Positions 6,852 through 15,428 of a DNA stretch of 64,000 nucleotides are shown one piece after another. The DNA comes from Pseudomonas thivervalensis (lineage in GTDB: Bacteria; Pseudomonadota; Gammaproteobacteria; Pseudomonadales; Pseudomonadaceae), in the NCBI RefSeq assembly GCF_001269655.1, contig NZ_LHVE01000007.1, positions 124,001 to 188,000 of the forward strand, written 5' to 3'. The translations under genes were made by a program, and so were the position numbers. Numbering within the stretch: the first letter of the stretch is position 1; each line of letters begins with the position of its first letter. The notes under the pieces were generated by a model. It was not told the origin of the DNA, did no database searches, and worked only from the letters and a program-made list of their open reading frames with translations.

Positions 6852-7688
6852 ATGGCTTTAGTCGGGCGCTACAACAGTTTGCAAGTGGTTAAACACACTA
6901 ACTTCGGTTTATATCTGGACGGCGGTGCGGACGGCGAAATCCTGCTGCCCAATCGATATATTCCCAAGGATATTCCCAGCGAAGATGAAGATTGGCTCAA
7001 TGTTTTCATTTATCTGGACAGCGACGACAAACTGATCGCCACCACGGAAAAACCCAAGGTCCAGGTCGGTGAGTTCGCCAGCCTGAAAGTGGTTGAGGTC
7101 AACAGCATCGGCGTGTTCCTGGACTGGGGCCTGCCCAAGGACCTGTTGCTGCCGTACTCCGAAGAAAAACGCCAGATGACCGCCGGCGAATACTGCGTGG
7201 TGCACGTCTACCTCGACAAGCACACCCGCCGCATCACTGCCACGGCGCGCCTGGATCGTTACCTGGACAAAACCCCGGCCAACTACACGCCGGGCCAGGA
7301 AGTGGATTTGCTGGTCGCCGAAGCCACCGACATGGGGTTCAAGGCGATCATCAATAACAAGCACTGGGGCCTGATCCACAAGAATGAAATCTTCAAGTTC
7401 ATGCGCGCGGGTAAACAGGAAAAAGGCTTCATCAAGGAAATCCGCCCGGACGGCAAGATCAGCCTGAGCCTGCAGCCTGTCGGCCAGGAAGCGGCCACCA
7501 GCCTGAATGCGAAGATCCTCGCCAAGTTGCGCGAGAACAGCGGCACGCTGGCGGTCAGCGACAAGAGTGATCCGGCACTGATCAGCAGCCTGTTCGGCGT
7601 GAGCAAGGGCAACTTCAAGAAGGCCATTGGTGCGCTGTACAAGAATGGGCAGATTGTCATTCATGCCGATCGCATTGAATTGATCTAA
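6852..7688 (+). CDS. cvfB: CvfB family S1-type RNA-binding protein
   Basis: A 278-residue cytosolic protein with tandem S1-like beta-barrels: LVGRYNSLQVVKHTNFGLYLDGG...GEILLPNRYIP, then VGEFASLKVVEVNSIGVFLDWGLPKDLLLPYSE, then a third barrel KWGLIHKNEIF-type segment near residue 170. A C-terminal winged helix (ISSLFGVSKGNFKKAIGALYKNGQIVI) completes the CvfB/YitL architecture. Such proteins bind RNA and affect virulence gene expression in Gram-positives; a general RNA-binding role is all that can be said here. The ATG at 6852 has GAGG at good spacing, better than the in-frame ATG 15 bases upstream. Confidence 0.85.
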   Translation: MALVGRYNSLQVVKHTNFGLYLDGGADGEILLPNRYIPKDIPSEDEDWLNVFIYLDSDDKLIATTEKPKVQVGEFASLKVVEVNSIGVFLDWGLPKDLLLPYSEEKRQMTAGEYCVVHVYLDKHTRRITATARLDRYLDKTPANYTPGQEVDLLVAEATDMGFKAIINNKHWGLIHKNEIFKFMRAGKQEKGFIKEIRPDGKISLSLQPVGQEAATSLNAKILAKLRENSGTLAVSDKSDPALISSLFGVSKGNFKKAIGALYKNGQIVIHADRIELI

Positions 7689-7701
7689 CTGCACGCCTCC
7701 C

Positions 7702-7888
7702 TGTGGCGAGGGAGCTTGCTCCCGCTGGGCTGTAGGAGCTGTGTAGGAGCTGTGTAGGAGCTGTCGAGTGTAACGAGGCTGCGATCTTTTCCAGCGCCAA
7801 TTGAGTCCCGAGCGAAAGATCAAAATCAAAAGATCGCAGGCTTCGCCAGCTCCTACATAGCCCAGCGGGAGCAAGCTCCCTCGCCACG
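7702..7888. repeat. Composite nested palindrome, with three 11-bp tandem units
   Basis: The outer arms are TGTGGCGAGGGAGCTTGCTC at the left and the complement at the right. Nested inside is a second palindrome whose left arm is three TGTAGGAGCTG units plus TCGAGTGTAACGAGG and TGCGATCTTTT, and whose right arm is the GATCGCAGGCTTCGCCAGCT form. Confidence 0.85.
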
Positions 7889-7900
7889 GGCGCTCATCTC

Positions 7901-8053
7901 TGTATACAAACTCCTGCACCTTTAGCATGCATCCACGCCCTGTTCGTGGGCGCATGCCTGCTCCTGCTCGACTTTAACTCCCGCTACACACCCCGGTTTG
8001 TCTAACATTCCACGTCTATGGCACGCATTCTGCGTAGCAACGCGTATACAAAC
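7901..8053 (+). promoter_or_regulatory. Two GTATACAAAC direct repeats upstream of the NCS1 permease
   Basis: GTATACAAAC occurs at 7902-7911 and again at 8044-8053, both in the same orientation and 142 bp apart (about 13.5 helical turns), within the leader of the permease gene. TGTATACA-like palindromes are typical operators of GntR-family regulators. No regulator gene is adjacent, so the factor is unknown. Confidence 0.4.
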
Positions 8054-8127
8054 CATGCCGGCTCCCGTGCGCAGTATGGTGAGCAGGTCGATACGGGGGC
8101 ACGGCGGTACTCAAAAGGAGCCCCGCA

Positions 8128-9582
8128 ATGTCCGAGCAATTGCCCAACGGCTACAGCCCCCGCCTCTATAACGAAGACTTGGGCCCGCTGCCGCAGAAAT
8201 GGAATTGGTACAACATCTTCGCGTTCTGGATGAGCGATGTGCACAGTGTGGGCGGTTATGTGTTTGCCGCCAGCCTGTTCGCGTTGGGCCTGGCGAGTTG
8301 GCAGGTGTTGATTGCCTTGCTCGGCGGGATCTGCATCGTGCAGTTGATCGCCAACCTGGTCGCCAAGCCGAGCCAGCAGGCGGCGGTGCCGTATCCGGTG
8401 ATCTGCCGGTTGGCGTTCGGCGTGTTCGGGGCGAATATTCCTGCAGTCATTCGTGGCTTGATCGCCGTGGCCTGGTACGGGATTCAGACGTACCTGGCCT
8501 CCAGTGCGCTGATCATCGTGGTGTTGCGGTTTTTTCCTTCGATGGAAGCCTACGCGACGCCGCATTTTGCCGGCTTGTCCTACCTGGGTTGGTTCGGTTT
8601 CCTCAGCCTGTGGTTTGTCCAGGCGCTGGTGTTCTGGACCGGCATGGAATCGATCCGGCGTTTCATCGATTGGGCCGGACCGGTGGTGTATGCGGTGATG
8701 TTCCTGTTGGCCGGCTGGATCGTGTGGAAGGCCGGTTGGAGCAACATCAGCTTCACCCTGGCGGAAAAGTCGCTGTCCGGCTGGCAAGCGTTTGGCCAAG
8801 TGATCGTGGCGACGGCCCTGGTGGTGTCGTACTTTTCCGGCCCGACCCTGAACTTTGGCGATTTCAGCCGTTACTGCAGGAGCATGTCTGACGTGCGCCG
8901 GGGCAATTTCTGGGGGCTGCCAGTGAATTTCCTGGCGTTCTCCCTGGTCACCGTGGTGATTGTTTCCGGGACCTTGCCGGTGTTCGGTGAAATGCTTCAC
9001 GACCCGATTGCCACCGTGGCGCGCATCGACAACGATGTGGCGGTCTTGCTGGGCGCCTTTGCCTTCGTGACCGCCACCATCGGCATCAACATTGTCGCCA
9101 ATTTCGTCTCTCCGGCGTTCGACTTCGCCAACGTCGCCCCCAGCAAGATCAGCTGGCGCGCCGGCGGCATGATCGCAGCGGTGGCCTCGATTTTCATCAC
9201 GCCGTGGAACCTGTTCAACAACCCTGAAGTGATCCACTACACCCTGGATGTGCTGGCAGCGTTCATCGGCCCGCTGTTCGGGATCCTGCTGGTGGATTAC
9301 TACCTGATCAAAAAACAGCAGATCGACGTCGATGCGCTGTTCGATGACGGGCCGAGCGGGCGTTATTACTACAGCGGCGGCATCAACTGGACCGCGGTCA
9401 AGGCATTGGTCCCGGCGACGCTGATGGGCGTGGCGATCACCTTCACGCCGCTGCTGCAACCGATGGCCAACTTTGCCTGGTTCACAGGTTGTTTCCTCGG
9501 CGGGGTGTTGTATTTCGCCTTGGCCCGACGTGAGCCCGCCGTGCAGTCGAGCAAGGCATTCAGCCCGGCCGGCCAGGCCTGA
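8128..9582 (+). CDS. NCS1 family nucleobase/hydantoin-type permease
   Basis: A 484-residue inner-membrane protein with about 12 hydrophobic segments. The N-terminus NEDLGPLPQKWNWYNIFAFWMSDVHSVGGYVFA is the NCS1 hallmark, including the residues around transmembrane helix 1 that bind cation and substrate in Mhp1. Family members import cytosine, uracil, allantoin, hydantoins or thiamine precursors with Na+ or H+. The specific substrate cannot be told. AAGGAG precedes the ATG. Its TGA directly abuts the stop codon of the convergent MFS gene (TGATCA), leaving no space for a terminator. Confidence 0.85.
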   Translation: MSEQLPNGYSPRLYNEDLGPLPQKWNWYNIFAFWMSDVHSVGGYVFAASLFALGLASWQVLIALLGGICIVQLIANLVAKPSQQAAVPYPVICRLAFGVFGANIPAVIRGLIAVAWYGIQTYLASSALIIVVLRFFPSMEAYATPHFAGLSYLGWFGFLSLWFVQALVFWTGMESIRRFIDWAGPVVYAVMFLLAGWIVWKAGWSNISFTLAEKSLSGWQAFGQVIVATALVVSYFSGPTLNFGDFSRYCRSMSDVRRGNFWGLPVNFLAFSLVTVVIVSGTLPVFGEMLHDPIATVARIDNDVAVLLGAFAFVTATIGINIVANFVSPAFDFANVAPSKISWRAGGMIAAVASIFITPWNLFNNPEVIHYTLDVLAAFIGPLFGILLVDYYLIKKQQIDVDALFDDGPSGRYYYSGGINWTAVKALVPATLMGVAITFTPLLQPMANFAWFTGCFLGGVLYFALARREPAVQSSKAFSPAGQA

Positions 9583-10755
9583 TCAACGCAGGGCGGTCTG
9601 GGCGCAAGGGCTTGCCGCGCCCCGGCTGGCGGGCCGCAGCAACAGGCCGCCGGCCAGCAGCAAACCGCTGCCGGCAATGATCAACGCCGGTTGCAGGCCG
9701 CCGCTGAAATGGCTGCTCAACGCCGCCAGCAAGGGCCCGCTGAGCTGGCCCACGGCAAAGCAGGCGGTCAACAGCCCGGCGTTGCGCTGGGTGGCGTGGG
9801 GCGCCAGTTCCCGAGAGCGCAGCATCACCAACTGCATGCAGGCCAGGAACGGCGCGCCACACAGGATTACTCCCAACGCCAGCCCCGGCCCGCTGCCCAG
9901 CAGGCAGGCAAACACCCCGGCGGCTTGCAGCCAGAGCGTGCCGATCAGCCAGCGACCGGTGCTGTTCGGGTTCGGCCGCCGCAGGCTGACCAGCAACACG
10001 CCAATGGCGGCGGCCAGGCCGAAGCAGGGCCAGAACAGGTCGGCCAGCCACTGTCCGTGGAACTGCGCGGAGGCCATTTGCGACAGGAACGTGGCCGGAA
10101 TGATGTAGCCCACGCCGTACAAGGCGTACACCACGCCGAGCCGAGCGATGCCTCGATTCGGCGAGGCGCTGACCGGCGCGGCAACGGTCGCGGTCGCGGC
10201 GGGTTGCGGCAGGATCGGCAAAATCATCAGCAACATCGCCAGCGCCACGCCGGCGTACACCAGCCACAGGGTCGCGGAGGTCTGGCCCAGCAGGTTCGAG
10301 CCCAACGCCAACAAACCTGTCAGAAAAATCCCCAATCCAGGTCCGGCAAATACCAGGGCGCCGAGCCGTGGCCGTCCCGTCGCTGCGGCCAAAGGTTGGC
10401 TCAGGGCGGTGATCATCACCATCACCCAAGCGCTCGCCACGCCGGTGCCAAAGCGCAATGCCAAGTGCGGCCAGAACCCCCAGGCCCAAAACGACGCCAA
10501 GGTCAGCAGCACGCACAGCCACAGGCCGCCGAGCAACCGTCGCCGCACCTGTTCAGGACGCCGGGCGAACATGGCGTCCAGCGCGCCGAGGAAATAGCCC
10601 AGGTAGTTGGCGGCAGCAATCAGACCGGCGGCGGTCAAGTCGACCTGACCTTCGCCGATCAAATGAGGTAACTGCGGTGTAAGGGCGAAGCGGCCAATGC
10701 CCATGGCCATCATCAGGGCGATGAAACTGCCGAGCAGGCGAATTAGAGGTGACAT
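9583..10755 (-). CDS. YbfB/YjiJ family MFS transporter
   Basis: A 390-residue protein with 12 predicted membrane helices. IRLLGSFIALMMAMGIGRFALTPQLPHLI is the opening signature of the YbfB/YjiJ subfamily of the major facilitator superfamily, whose substrates are unknown. It is transcribed divergently from a LysR regulator 104 bp away, a standard arrangement for a regulator controlling a neighbouring exporter. GGAGAC precedes the ATG. Confidence 0.85.
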   Translation of the reverse strand: MSPLIRLLGSFIALMMAMGIGRFALTPQLPHLIGEGQVDLTAAGLIAAANYLGYFLGALDAMFARRPEQVRRRLLGGLWLCVLLTLASFWAWGFWPHLALRFGTGVASAWVMVMITALSQPLAAATGRPRLGALVFAGPGLGIFLTGLLALGSNLLGQTSATLWLVYAGVALAMLLMILPILPQPAATATVAAPVSASPNRGIARLGVVYALYGVGYIIPATFLSQMASAQFHGQWLADLFWPCFGLAAAIGVLLVSLRRPNPNSTGRWLIGTLWLQAAGVFACLLGSGPGLALGVILCGAPFLACMQLVMLRSRELAPHATQRNAGLLTACFAVGQLSGPLLAALSSHFSGGLQPALIIAGSGLLLAGGLLLRPASRGAASPCAQTALR

Positions 10756-10808
10756 GGTCGGTCTCCGGGTGTCGGGGCGAATGACCGTCAGGCTAGGACT
10801 GATTGACT

Positions 10809-10823
10809 TTCATTAAAAATGAA
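10809..10823. promoter_or_regulatory. LysR-type operator candidate (TTCAT-N5-ATGAA)
   Basis: A perfect 5+5 palindrome with a five-base A-rich centre, of the T-N11-A form bound by LysR regulators, in the divergent promoter region between the MFS gene and the lysR gene. Autoregulation plus control of the transporter is the likely role. Confidence 0.5.
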
Positions 10824-10859
10824 TAATAGTGAGTAACTTGTTCTTTTTTGGAGAAGGTC

Positions 10860-11753
10860 ATGGAGTTCAGCCAACTGCGGATTTTTCAGGCCGTGGCCGA
10901 GGAAGGTTCCATCACCCGGGCGGCCGAGCGCCTGCACCGGGTGCCATCGAACCTGTCGACCCGGCTCAAGCAGCTTGAAGAGCAACTGGGTGTGGACCTT
11001 TTCCTTCGCGAGCGTCAGCGTTTGCAGTTGTCGCCGGCAGGAAAAGTCCTGCTGGACTATGCGGCCAAGCTCTTCGCCTTGCACGACGAAGCCCACGCCG
11101 CCGTGCAGGGCGGGCAGCCGGCCGGGGATTTTCTGCTAGGCACGATGTACAGCACGGCGGCGACGCATCTGCCGGACCTGCTGGCGACTTATCATCGGGC
11201 GTATCCGGCGGTGAACCTGCAAGTGCAATCGGGGCCGAGTGGTGAACTGCTTGAAGGCCTGCTCACCAATCGGCTCGACGCGGCGTTGGTGGACGGCCCG
11301 CTGGAGCTGGCGGGGTTGGATGGCGTGCCGTTGTGCGACGAGCGGTTGGTGCTGATCACCGAGGCCGATCACCCGCCGGTGCGCAGTGCGTTGGACGTGC
11401 AGGGCCGTGCGGTGTTCACGTTCCGCCGTGGTTGCTCGTACCGGATGCGCTTGGAAGCCTGGTTTGCCCATGACCATGCAACCATGGGCCGGGCGATGGA
11501 AATCGAGTCTTACCAGGGGATGCTGGCGTGTGTGATCGCCGGGTCCGGGGTGGCGTTGATGTCCGAGTCGATGCTGGCGAGCCTGCCGGGCCGCGAGCGG
11601 GTGACGGTGCATCCGCTGGCCGAGCCGTTTGCCAGCGCCACCACTTGGCTGATGTGGCGTAAAGGCATGGTTGGGGCCAACTTGAATGCCTGGATTGAAT
11701 TGCAGCAACAGGCCTGGCCGCGAGCGCCAATGATCACGGCGCAATCGGCTTGA
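10860..11753 (+). CDS. LysR family transcriptional regulator
   Basis: A 297-residue regulator. The N-terminal winged helix-turn-helix (MEFSQLRIFQAVAEEGSITRAAERLHRVPSNLSTRLKQLEEQLGVDLFLRERQRLQLSPAG) is canonical. The effector domain follows (FLLGTMYSTAATHLPDLLATYH...). The RVPSNLSTRLKQLE helix resembles the PtrR/YneJ subgroup, which is often found beside YjiJ-type MFS genes. GGAGAAGG directs initiation at the ATG at 10860, not the in-frame TTG 12 bases earlier. The target is likely the divergent transporter. Confidence 0.85.
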   Translation: MEFSQLRIFQAVAEEGSITRAAERLHRVPSNLSTRLKQLEEQLGVDLFLRERQRLQLSPAGKVLLDYAAKLFALHDEAHAAVQGGQPAGDFLLGTMYSTAATHLPDLLATYHRAYPAVNLQVQSGPSGELLEGLLTNRLDAALVDGPLELAGLDGVPLCDERLVLITEADHPPVRSALDVQGRAVFTFRRGCSYRMRLEAWFAHDHATMGRAMEIESYQGMLACVIAGSGVALMSESMLASLPGRERVTVHPLAEPFASATTWLMWRKGMVGANLNAWIELQQQAWPRAPMITAQSA

Positions 11754-11764
11754 ACTCCGGGAGG

Positions 11765-11778
11765 TGGATTTGGATCAA
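11765..11778 (+). promoter_or_regulatory. ANR/FNR-type box (TGGAT-N4-ATCAA)
   Basis: One mismatch from the TTGAT-N4-ATCAA consensus of the oxygen sensor ANR, located about 120 bp before the PA1414-like small gene. A sigma-70-like pair TTGCAA (11794) and TAGAAC (11818) follows, which would place the box near -58. That is closer to a class I than a class II position and is not ideal. Confidence 0.45.
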
Positions 11779-11892
11779 TTCAGTAACAGATCATTGCAAA
11801 CTGAGACGAGCATTGCGTAGAACATCGGACTATTATCAGTGCGAAGGGGCCACAGAAATCTGCCGCTCGCACCACCCTGAGGGGGCACCACG

Positions 11893-12021
11893 ATGAAAGA
11901 GAAAATCCAGAACTGGCTTCACGACTTGGGTGTCGCGCTTGGCCTGATCGAGCCGCCGATGCAGCCGGTACCGATCCGCACCGATGACGAGCAACGCCGC
12001 CGCCAACCGCGCCGCCGGTAA
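11893..12021 (+). CDS. PA1414-like small protein, 42 aa
   Basis: An ORF too short for usual thresholds: MKEKIQNWLHDLGVALGLIE followed by PPMQPVPIRTDDEQ and an Arg-rich end (RRRQPRRR). An amphipathic N-terminal helix and a highly basic tail suggest a membrane- or nucleic-acid-associated peptide. GAGGGGGCACCACG provides a ribosome-binding site. Synteny supports PA1414: in P. aeruginosa PA1414 lies a few genes from PA1418 (SSS symporter), PA1419 (NCS1), PA1420, gbuA and gbuR, the same set found here. PA1414 is known as an anaerobically induced gene whose mRNA yields the sRNA SicX. The homology call is from memory plus synteny. Confidence 0.65.
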   Translation: MKEKIQNWLHDLGVALGLIEPPMQPVPIRTDDEQRRRQPRRR

Positions 12022-12095
12022 ACCCACCAGGAATTTGGAGAGATCGCAGTTCCGGACCATTTCAATCGAGATGGCCCGGAACTGCGATCTTTTTA
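12022..12095 (+). ncRNA. Candidate 3'-UTR small RNA (SicX-like position)
   Basis: The short 3' region between the PA1414-like stop and the end of a very stable terminator hairpin corresponds to where SicX is processed from the PA1414 transcript in P. aeruginosa. I see no sequence feature that proves an independent RNA. The inference rests on position, terminator strength and the upstream ANR-like box. Confidence 0.3.
12041..12094 (+). terminator. Strong intrinsic terminator after the PA1414-like gene
   Basis: AGATCGCAGTTCCGG pairs with CCGGAACTGCGATCT, extended by CCAT/ATGG apart from one unpaired base on each side, around a ten-base loop and followed by TTTTTATT. The stem is about 19 bp, unusually long for a terminator of a 42-aa gene. 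Confidence 0.9.
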
Positions 12096-12112
12096 TTGGC
12101 GATGTGAACCCC

Positions 12113-12276
12113 TGTGGCGAGGGAGCTTGCTCCCGCTGGGCTCTGTAGGAGCTGGCGAAGCCTGCGATCTTTTGATCTTGATCTCGACTCAATTGTCAGT
12201 GGAAAGATCGCAGCCTCGTTGCACTCGACAGCTCCTACGGGCCGTAATCCTGCGAGGGCATGTTCCCTCGCCTCGG
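12113..12276. repeat. Composite nested palindrome, decayed right outer arm
   Basis: The left outer arm is the intact GTGGCGAGGGAGC type. The inner palindrome runs in the opposite sense to the 7702 copy (GCGAAGCCTGCGATC arm on the left, CTCGTTGCACTCGACAGCTC arm on the right), with a single TGTAGGAGCTG. The right outer arm has degenerated to GCGAGGGCATGTTCCCTCGC. Confidence 0.8.
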
Positions 12277-12293
12277 GTGCTGTGTCGTACCGG

Positions 12294-13682
12294 TCAAACC
12301 GCCTTGGCCACCACTTTCGGCCCTGGCGACATCAAGCTCACCAACACAAAACTCACCAGCGCCACGCTCAGGCTGTAGTAGATCGGCGTGTTCGCATCCA
12401 GGCCATCCTTGAACATGAAGAACAGTGCGGTCACGAAGCCCAGCGACATGCTGGTGATCGCGCCGGCGGTGGTGGCGCGTTTCCAGTAGATGGCGCCGAT
12501 CAGCGGGATCAGCATGCCGCCCACCAACAGGTTGTAGGCCAGGGTGAGGGCGCTGATGACGTCGCTGACCACCAGGGCGATCACCAGGACCACTGCTCCC
12601 ATCAGCAGGGTCGCGATGCGGTTTTCGTGGACGTCGCCACTGCCGCTTTCACGGCCCTGGCGCAGGCGGGGCAACAAATCCTGGACCACCGTGGTGGACG
12701 CGGCGAGCAGGCCCGCCGCGGCGGTGGACATCAAGGCCGCCAGGGCCGCGGCGATCACCAAGCCACGAATACCGTTGGGCAGGCTGGTCTGCACCACGCT
12801 GGCGAAAGCGTTGTTGACGTTCTCCAGGTCCGGCAGCAACACCTTGGCCGCCATGCCGATCAACGCCCCGGCCAGGCCGTACAGCACGCAGTACAGGCCG
12901 GCGGCGGTGCCGGCGACCTTGGCCACGCCTTCGCTGCGGGCGGTGAACACCCGTTGCCAGATGTCCTGGCCGATGAAGATGCCGAAGAAGTAGATCAGGA
13001 AGTAGGTGAGGATGGTGTCCCAGCCAATGGCGGTGAAGTCGAAGTAGCTGGCCGGCAATGCCGCTACCATTGCGTCCCAGCCGCCCGCGTCGCCGATGGA
13101 CATCGGCATCAGCAGGAACACCAGGCCAACGGTCATGATCAGGAACTGCACGATGTCGGTGAGGGTCAGCGACCACATGCCGCCGATGGTGGAATACAGC
13201 ACCACCACGCCACCGCCCACCAGGATTGACACCCAGAACGGCAGGCCGAACAGCACCTGCATCACGGTGCCGATGGCGATAGTCGAGGTGGCACCGATCA
13301 TCAGCGCATACACCAGCATGATCAGCGCACTGGCCTGGCGCGCGGCCGGGTTATAGCGGCGTTCCAGCACTTGGGTCACGGTGTAGATCTTCAGCTTGAG
13401 CAACGGCTTGGCGAGGAACAGGCTCAGGCCGACGATGCCCAGGCCGATGGCGCCGCACAGCCAGAACCCGGAAATGCCGTAGACGTAGCCCAGGCGCACG
13501 GTGCCGATGGTCGATGCGCCGCCCAGCACGGTGGCGGCCATGGTGCCCAGGTAAAAGCCCGGGCCGAGGTTGCGCCCGGCGACGAGGTAGTCGTCACGGG
13601 TCTTGGCGCGGCGCATGCCGTACCAGCCGAGGGCGATCATGCCGGTGGCGTAGATGAGAACGACGATTAAGTCCAAAGCCAT
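12294..13682 (-). CDS. Sodium:solute symporter (SSS family), PA1418-like
   Basis: A 462-residue membrane protein with about 13 hydrophobic segments. Signatures of the SSS family include DDYLVAGRNLGPGFYLGTMAATVLGGASTIGTV in helices 1-2 and the IGGMWSLTLTDIVQFLIM segment. It is the last gene of the gbuA-led leftward cluster. By synteny with P. aeruginosa PA1418 it probably imports a guanidino compound or related carboxylate. GGAGAC precedes the ATG. A 109-bp palindromic repeat separates it from the upstream permease gene. Confidence 0.85.
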   Translation of the reverse strand: MALDLIVVLIYATGMIALGWYGMRRAKTRDDYLVAGRNLGPGFYLGTMAATVLGGASTIGTVRLGYVYGISGFWLCGAIGLGIVGLSLFLAKPLLKLKIYTVTQVLERRYNPAARQASALIMLVYALMIGATSTIAIGTVMQVLFGLPFWVSILVGGGVVVLYSTIGGMWSLTLTDIVQFLIMTVGLVFLLMPMSIGDAGGWDAMVAALPASYFDFTAIGWDTILTYFLIYFFGIFIGQDIWQRVFTARSEGVAKVAGTAAGLYCVLYGLAGALIGMAAKVLLPDLENVNNAFASVVQTSLPNGIRGLVIAAALAALMSTAAAGLLAASTTVVQDLLPRLRQGRESGSGDVHENRIATLLMGAVVLVIALVVSDVISALTLAYNLLVGGMLIPLIGAIYWKRATTAGAITSMSLGFVTALFFMFKDGLDANTPIYYSLSVALVSFVLVSLMSPGPKVVAKAV

Positions 13683-13751
13683 GGTGGCGTGTCTCCGATT
13701 GTCTTTTTTATGTACGGGATGAAGTGCTGCTGTCCCTGGCGAACGAGCTTT

Positions 13752-13860
13752 TGTGGCGAGGGAGCTTGCTCCCGCTCGACTGCGCAGCAGTCGCCGCTTT
13801 TCAAGTCGGAAAATCTGGGGTCGCTGCGCAACCCAGCGGGAGCAAGCTCCCTCGCCACGG
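13752..13860. repeat. Outer-type REPIN inside the gbu gene cluster
   Basis: GTGGCGAGGGAGCTTGCTCC arms in inverted orientation around a spacer with its own CGACTGCGCAGCAGTCG palindrome. It lacks the GTAGGAGCTG inner element. It lies between two co-directional genes, 11 bp after the permease stop codon. Confidence 0.85.
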
Positions 13861-13871
13861 GAATTGGTCAG

Positions 13872-15374
13872 TCAGGCGGTCTGCCGCAGTTCTGACGGGG
13901 TGAGCGGATCAGTGCTCCGCGGATCCCCCGGCCCATACACCGCCGCCGGTTCCGGAAACAGCCCCAGCAACGCCAGGTACACCACCGAGGCCAGGCCCAG
14001 GGTCACCGGCAGGCTGATGTCGATCCCGCCAGCCAGCTCCCCCAGCGGCCCGACGAACTGGCCCGGCAGGTTGACGAAGCACAACCCCACCAGCGCGCTG
14101 GGGATCCACGCCCCCAGGCCGCGCCAGTTCCAGCCGTGGCTGAACCAGTAGCGCCCGCCGGTTTCGCCGCGGGTGAACACTTGCAGGTCGTCCGGGCAGT
14201 AGAAGCCGCGGCGCACCAGCAGGCCGATGATCATGATCACCATCCACGGTGTGGTGCAGGTGATGATCAGCACGGCAAAGGTCGACACGCTCTGCACCAG
14301 GTTCGCTGCGAAGCGCCCGATGAAGATGAAGGCAATCGACAGCACGCCGATCAGCAACGTCGCCTTGACCCGCGACAGCACCCGCGGGAAGACGCTGGAC
14401 ATGTCCAACCCGGTGCCATACAGCGATGTGGTGCCGGTGGACATGCCGCCGATCACCGCGATCAGGCACACCGGCAGGAAGAACCACCCCGGCGACACCG
14501 CCAGCAGCCCGCCCACGTAGTTGTTGGCCGCGATGTAGTCCGGCGCCTTGATCGCCACGATGGTGGCGGTGGCGAGGCCGAACAGGAACGGGATCAACGT
14601 CGCCAGTTGCGCCGCGATCACGGCCAGCATGATGCGGCGCTTGGGCGTGTTGCGCGGGATGTAGCGCGACCAGTCACCGAGGAACGCACCGAAGGAAATC
14701 GGGTTGCTCATGGCCACCAGCGCCGCGCCGATGAAAGCAGCGTAGAAACCCGGCTGGCCGAGGCTGACCGTGCCGGCGAACTGGCTGTCGAAGCTCGGCG
14801 CGAAGGCAAAAATGCCCAGCAGGAACAGCAGGCTGGCGGCCCACACGGCGATGCGGTTGACCCACAACATGAAGCGGAAGCCGTAGATGCACACGGTCAA
14901 CACCAGCAGGGCGAACAGGCCGTAGGCCAGGCCCAGGCTCAGGTCGGTTTCCGGCACGCCGATCAGCCGCTTGGCGCCGCCGATCAACGCATCGCCCGAA
15001 CTCCACACCGACAGCGAGAAAAACGCGATGGCGGTCAGCAACGAGAGGAACGAGCCGACGATTCGTCCGTGCACGCCGAAATGCGCACCGGAAGACACCG
15101 CATTGTTGGTGCCGTTGAGCGGGCCGAACAGGCCCATGGGGGCGAGGATGATCGAACCCACCAACACGCCCAGCACAATCGCCCAGACACCGGCCTGGAA
15201 GGACAGGCCGAACAGCACCGGGAAACTGCCGAGCACGGCGGTGGCAAAGGTGTTGGCACCGCCGAAGATCAGTCGAAACAGGTCTCCCGGGCCAGCGGTG
15301 CGTTCATGGTCGGGAATCTGTTCGACCCCGTTGGTTTCAATCTGCGTAAGGCTTTTATCGTTATTGTTATGCAT
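13872..15374 (-). CDS. NCS1/cytosine-purine permease family transporter, PA1419-like
   Basis: A 500-residue membrane protein with about 12 helices. GDLFRLIFGGANTFATAVLGSFPVLFGLSFQAGVWAIVLG is the opening of the purine-cytosine permease branch of NCS1, distinct from the Mhp1-like branch at 8128. Position between the NTF2-like gene and the SSS gene matches P. aeruginosa PA1419, suggesting uptake of a substrate linked to gbuA. GGAG precedes the ATG. Confidence 0.85.
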   Translation of the reverse strand: MHNNNDKSLTQIETNGVEQIPDHERTAGPGDLFRLIFGGANTFATAVLGSFPVLFGLSFQAGVWAIVLGVLVGSIILAPMGLFGPLNGTNNAVSSGAHFGVHGRIVGSFLSLLTAIAFFSLSVWSSGDALIGGAKRLIGVPETDLSLGLAYGLFALLVLTVCIYGFRFMLWVNRIAVWAASLLFLLGIFAFAPSFDSQFAGTVSLGQPGFYAAFIGAALVAMSNPISFGAFLGDWSRYIPRNTPKRRIMLAVIAAQLATLIPFLFGLATATIVAIKAPDYIAANNYVGGLLAVSPGWFFLPVCLIAVIGGMSTGTTSLYGTGLDMSSVFPRVLSRVKATLLIGVLSIAFIFIGRFAANLVQSVSTFAVLIITCTTPWMVIMIIGLLVRRGFYCPDDLQVFTRGETGGRYWFSHGWNWRGLGAWIPSALVGLCFVNLPGQFVGPLGELAGGIDISLPVTLGLASVVYLALLGLFPEPAAVYGPGDPRSTDPLTPSELRQTA

Positions 15375-15428
15375 GATCTGCTCCGATCATCGAGGCGCGT
15401 TCATCGGATGTGAACGTCACCTGCTTGG

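Noticed and set aside
8002-9459. 485-codon frame opposite the NCS1 permease
   Set aside because: Composition is His/Gln/Arg-rich nonsense typical of the antisense frame of a membrane protein gene; the plus strand has clear family signatures and a ribosome-binding site.
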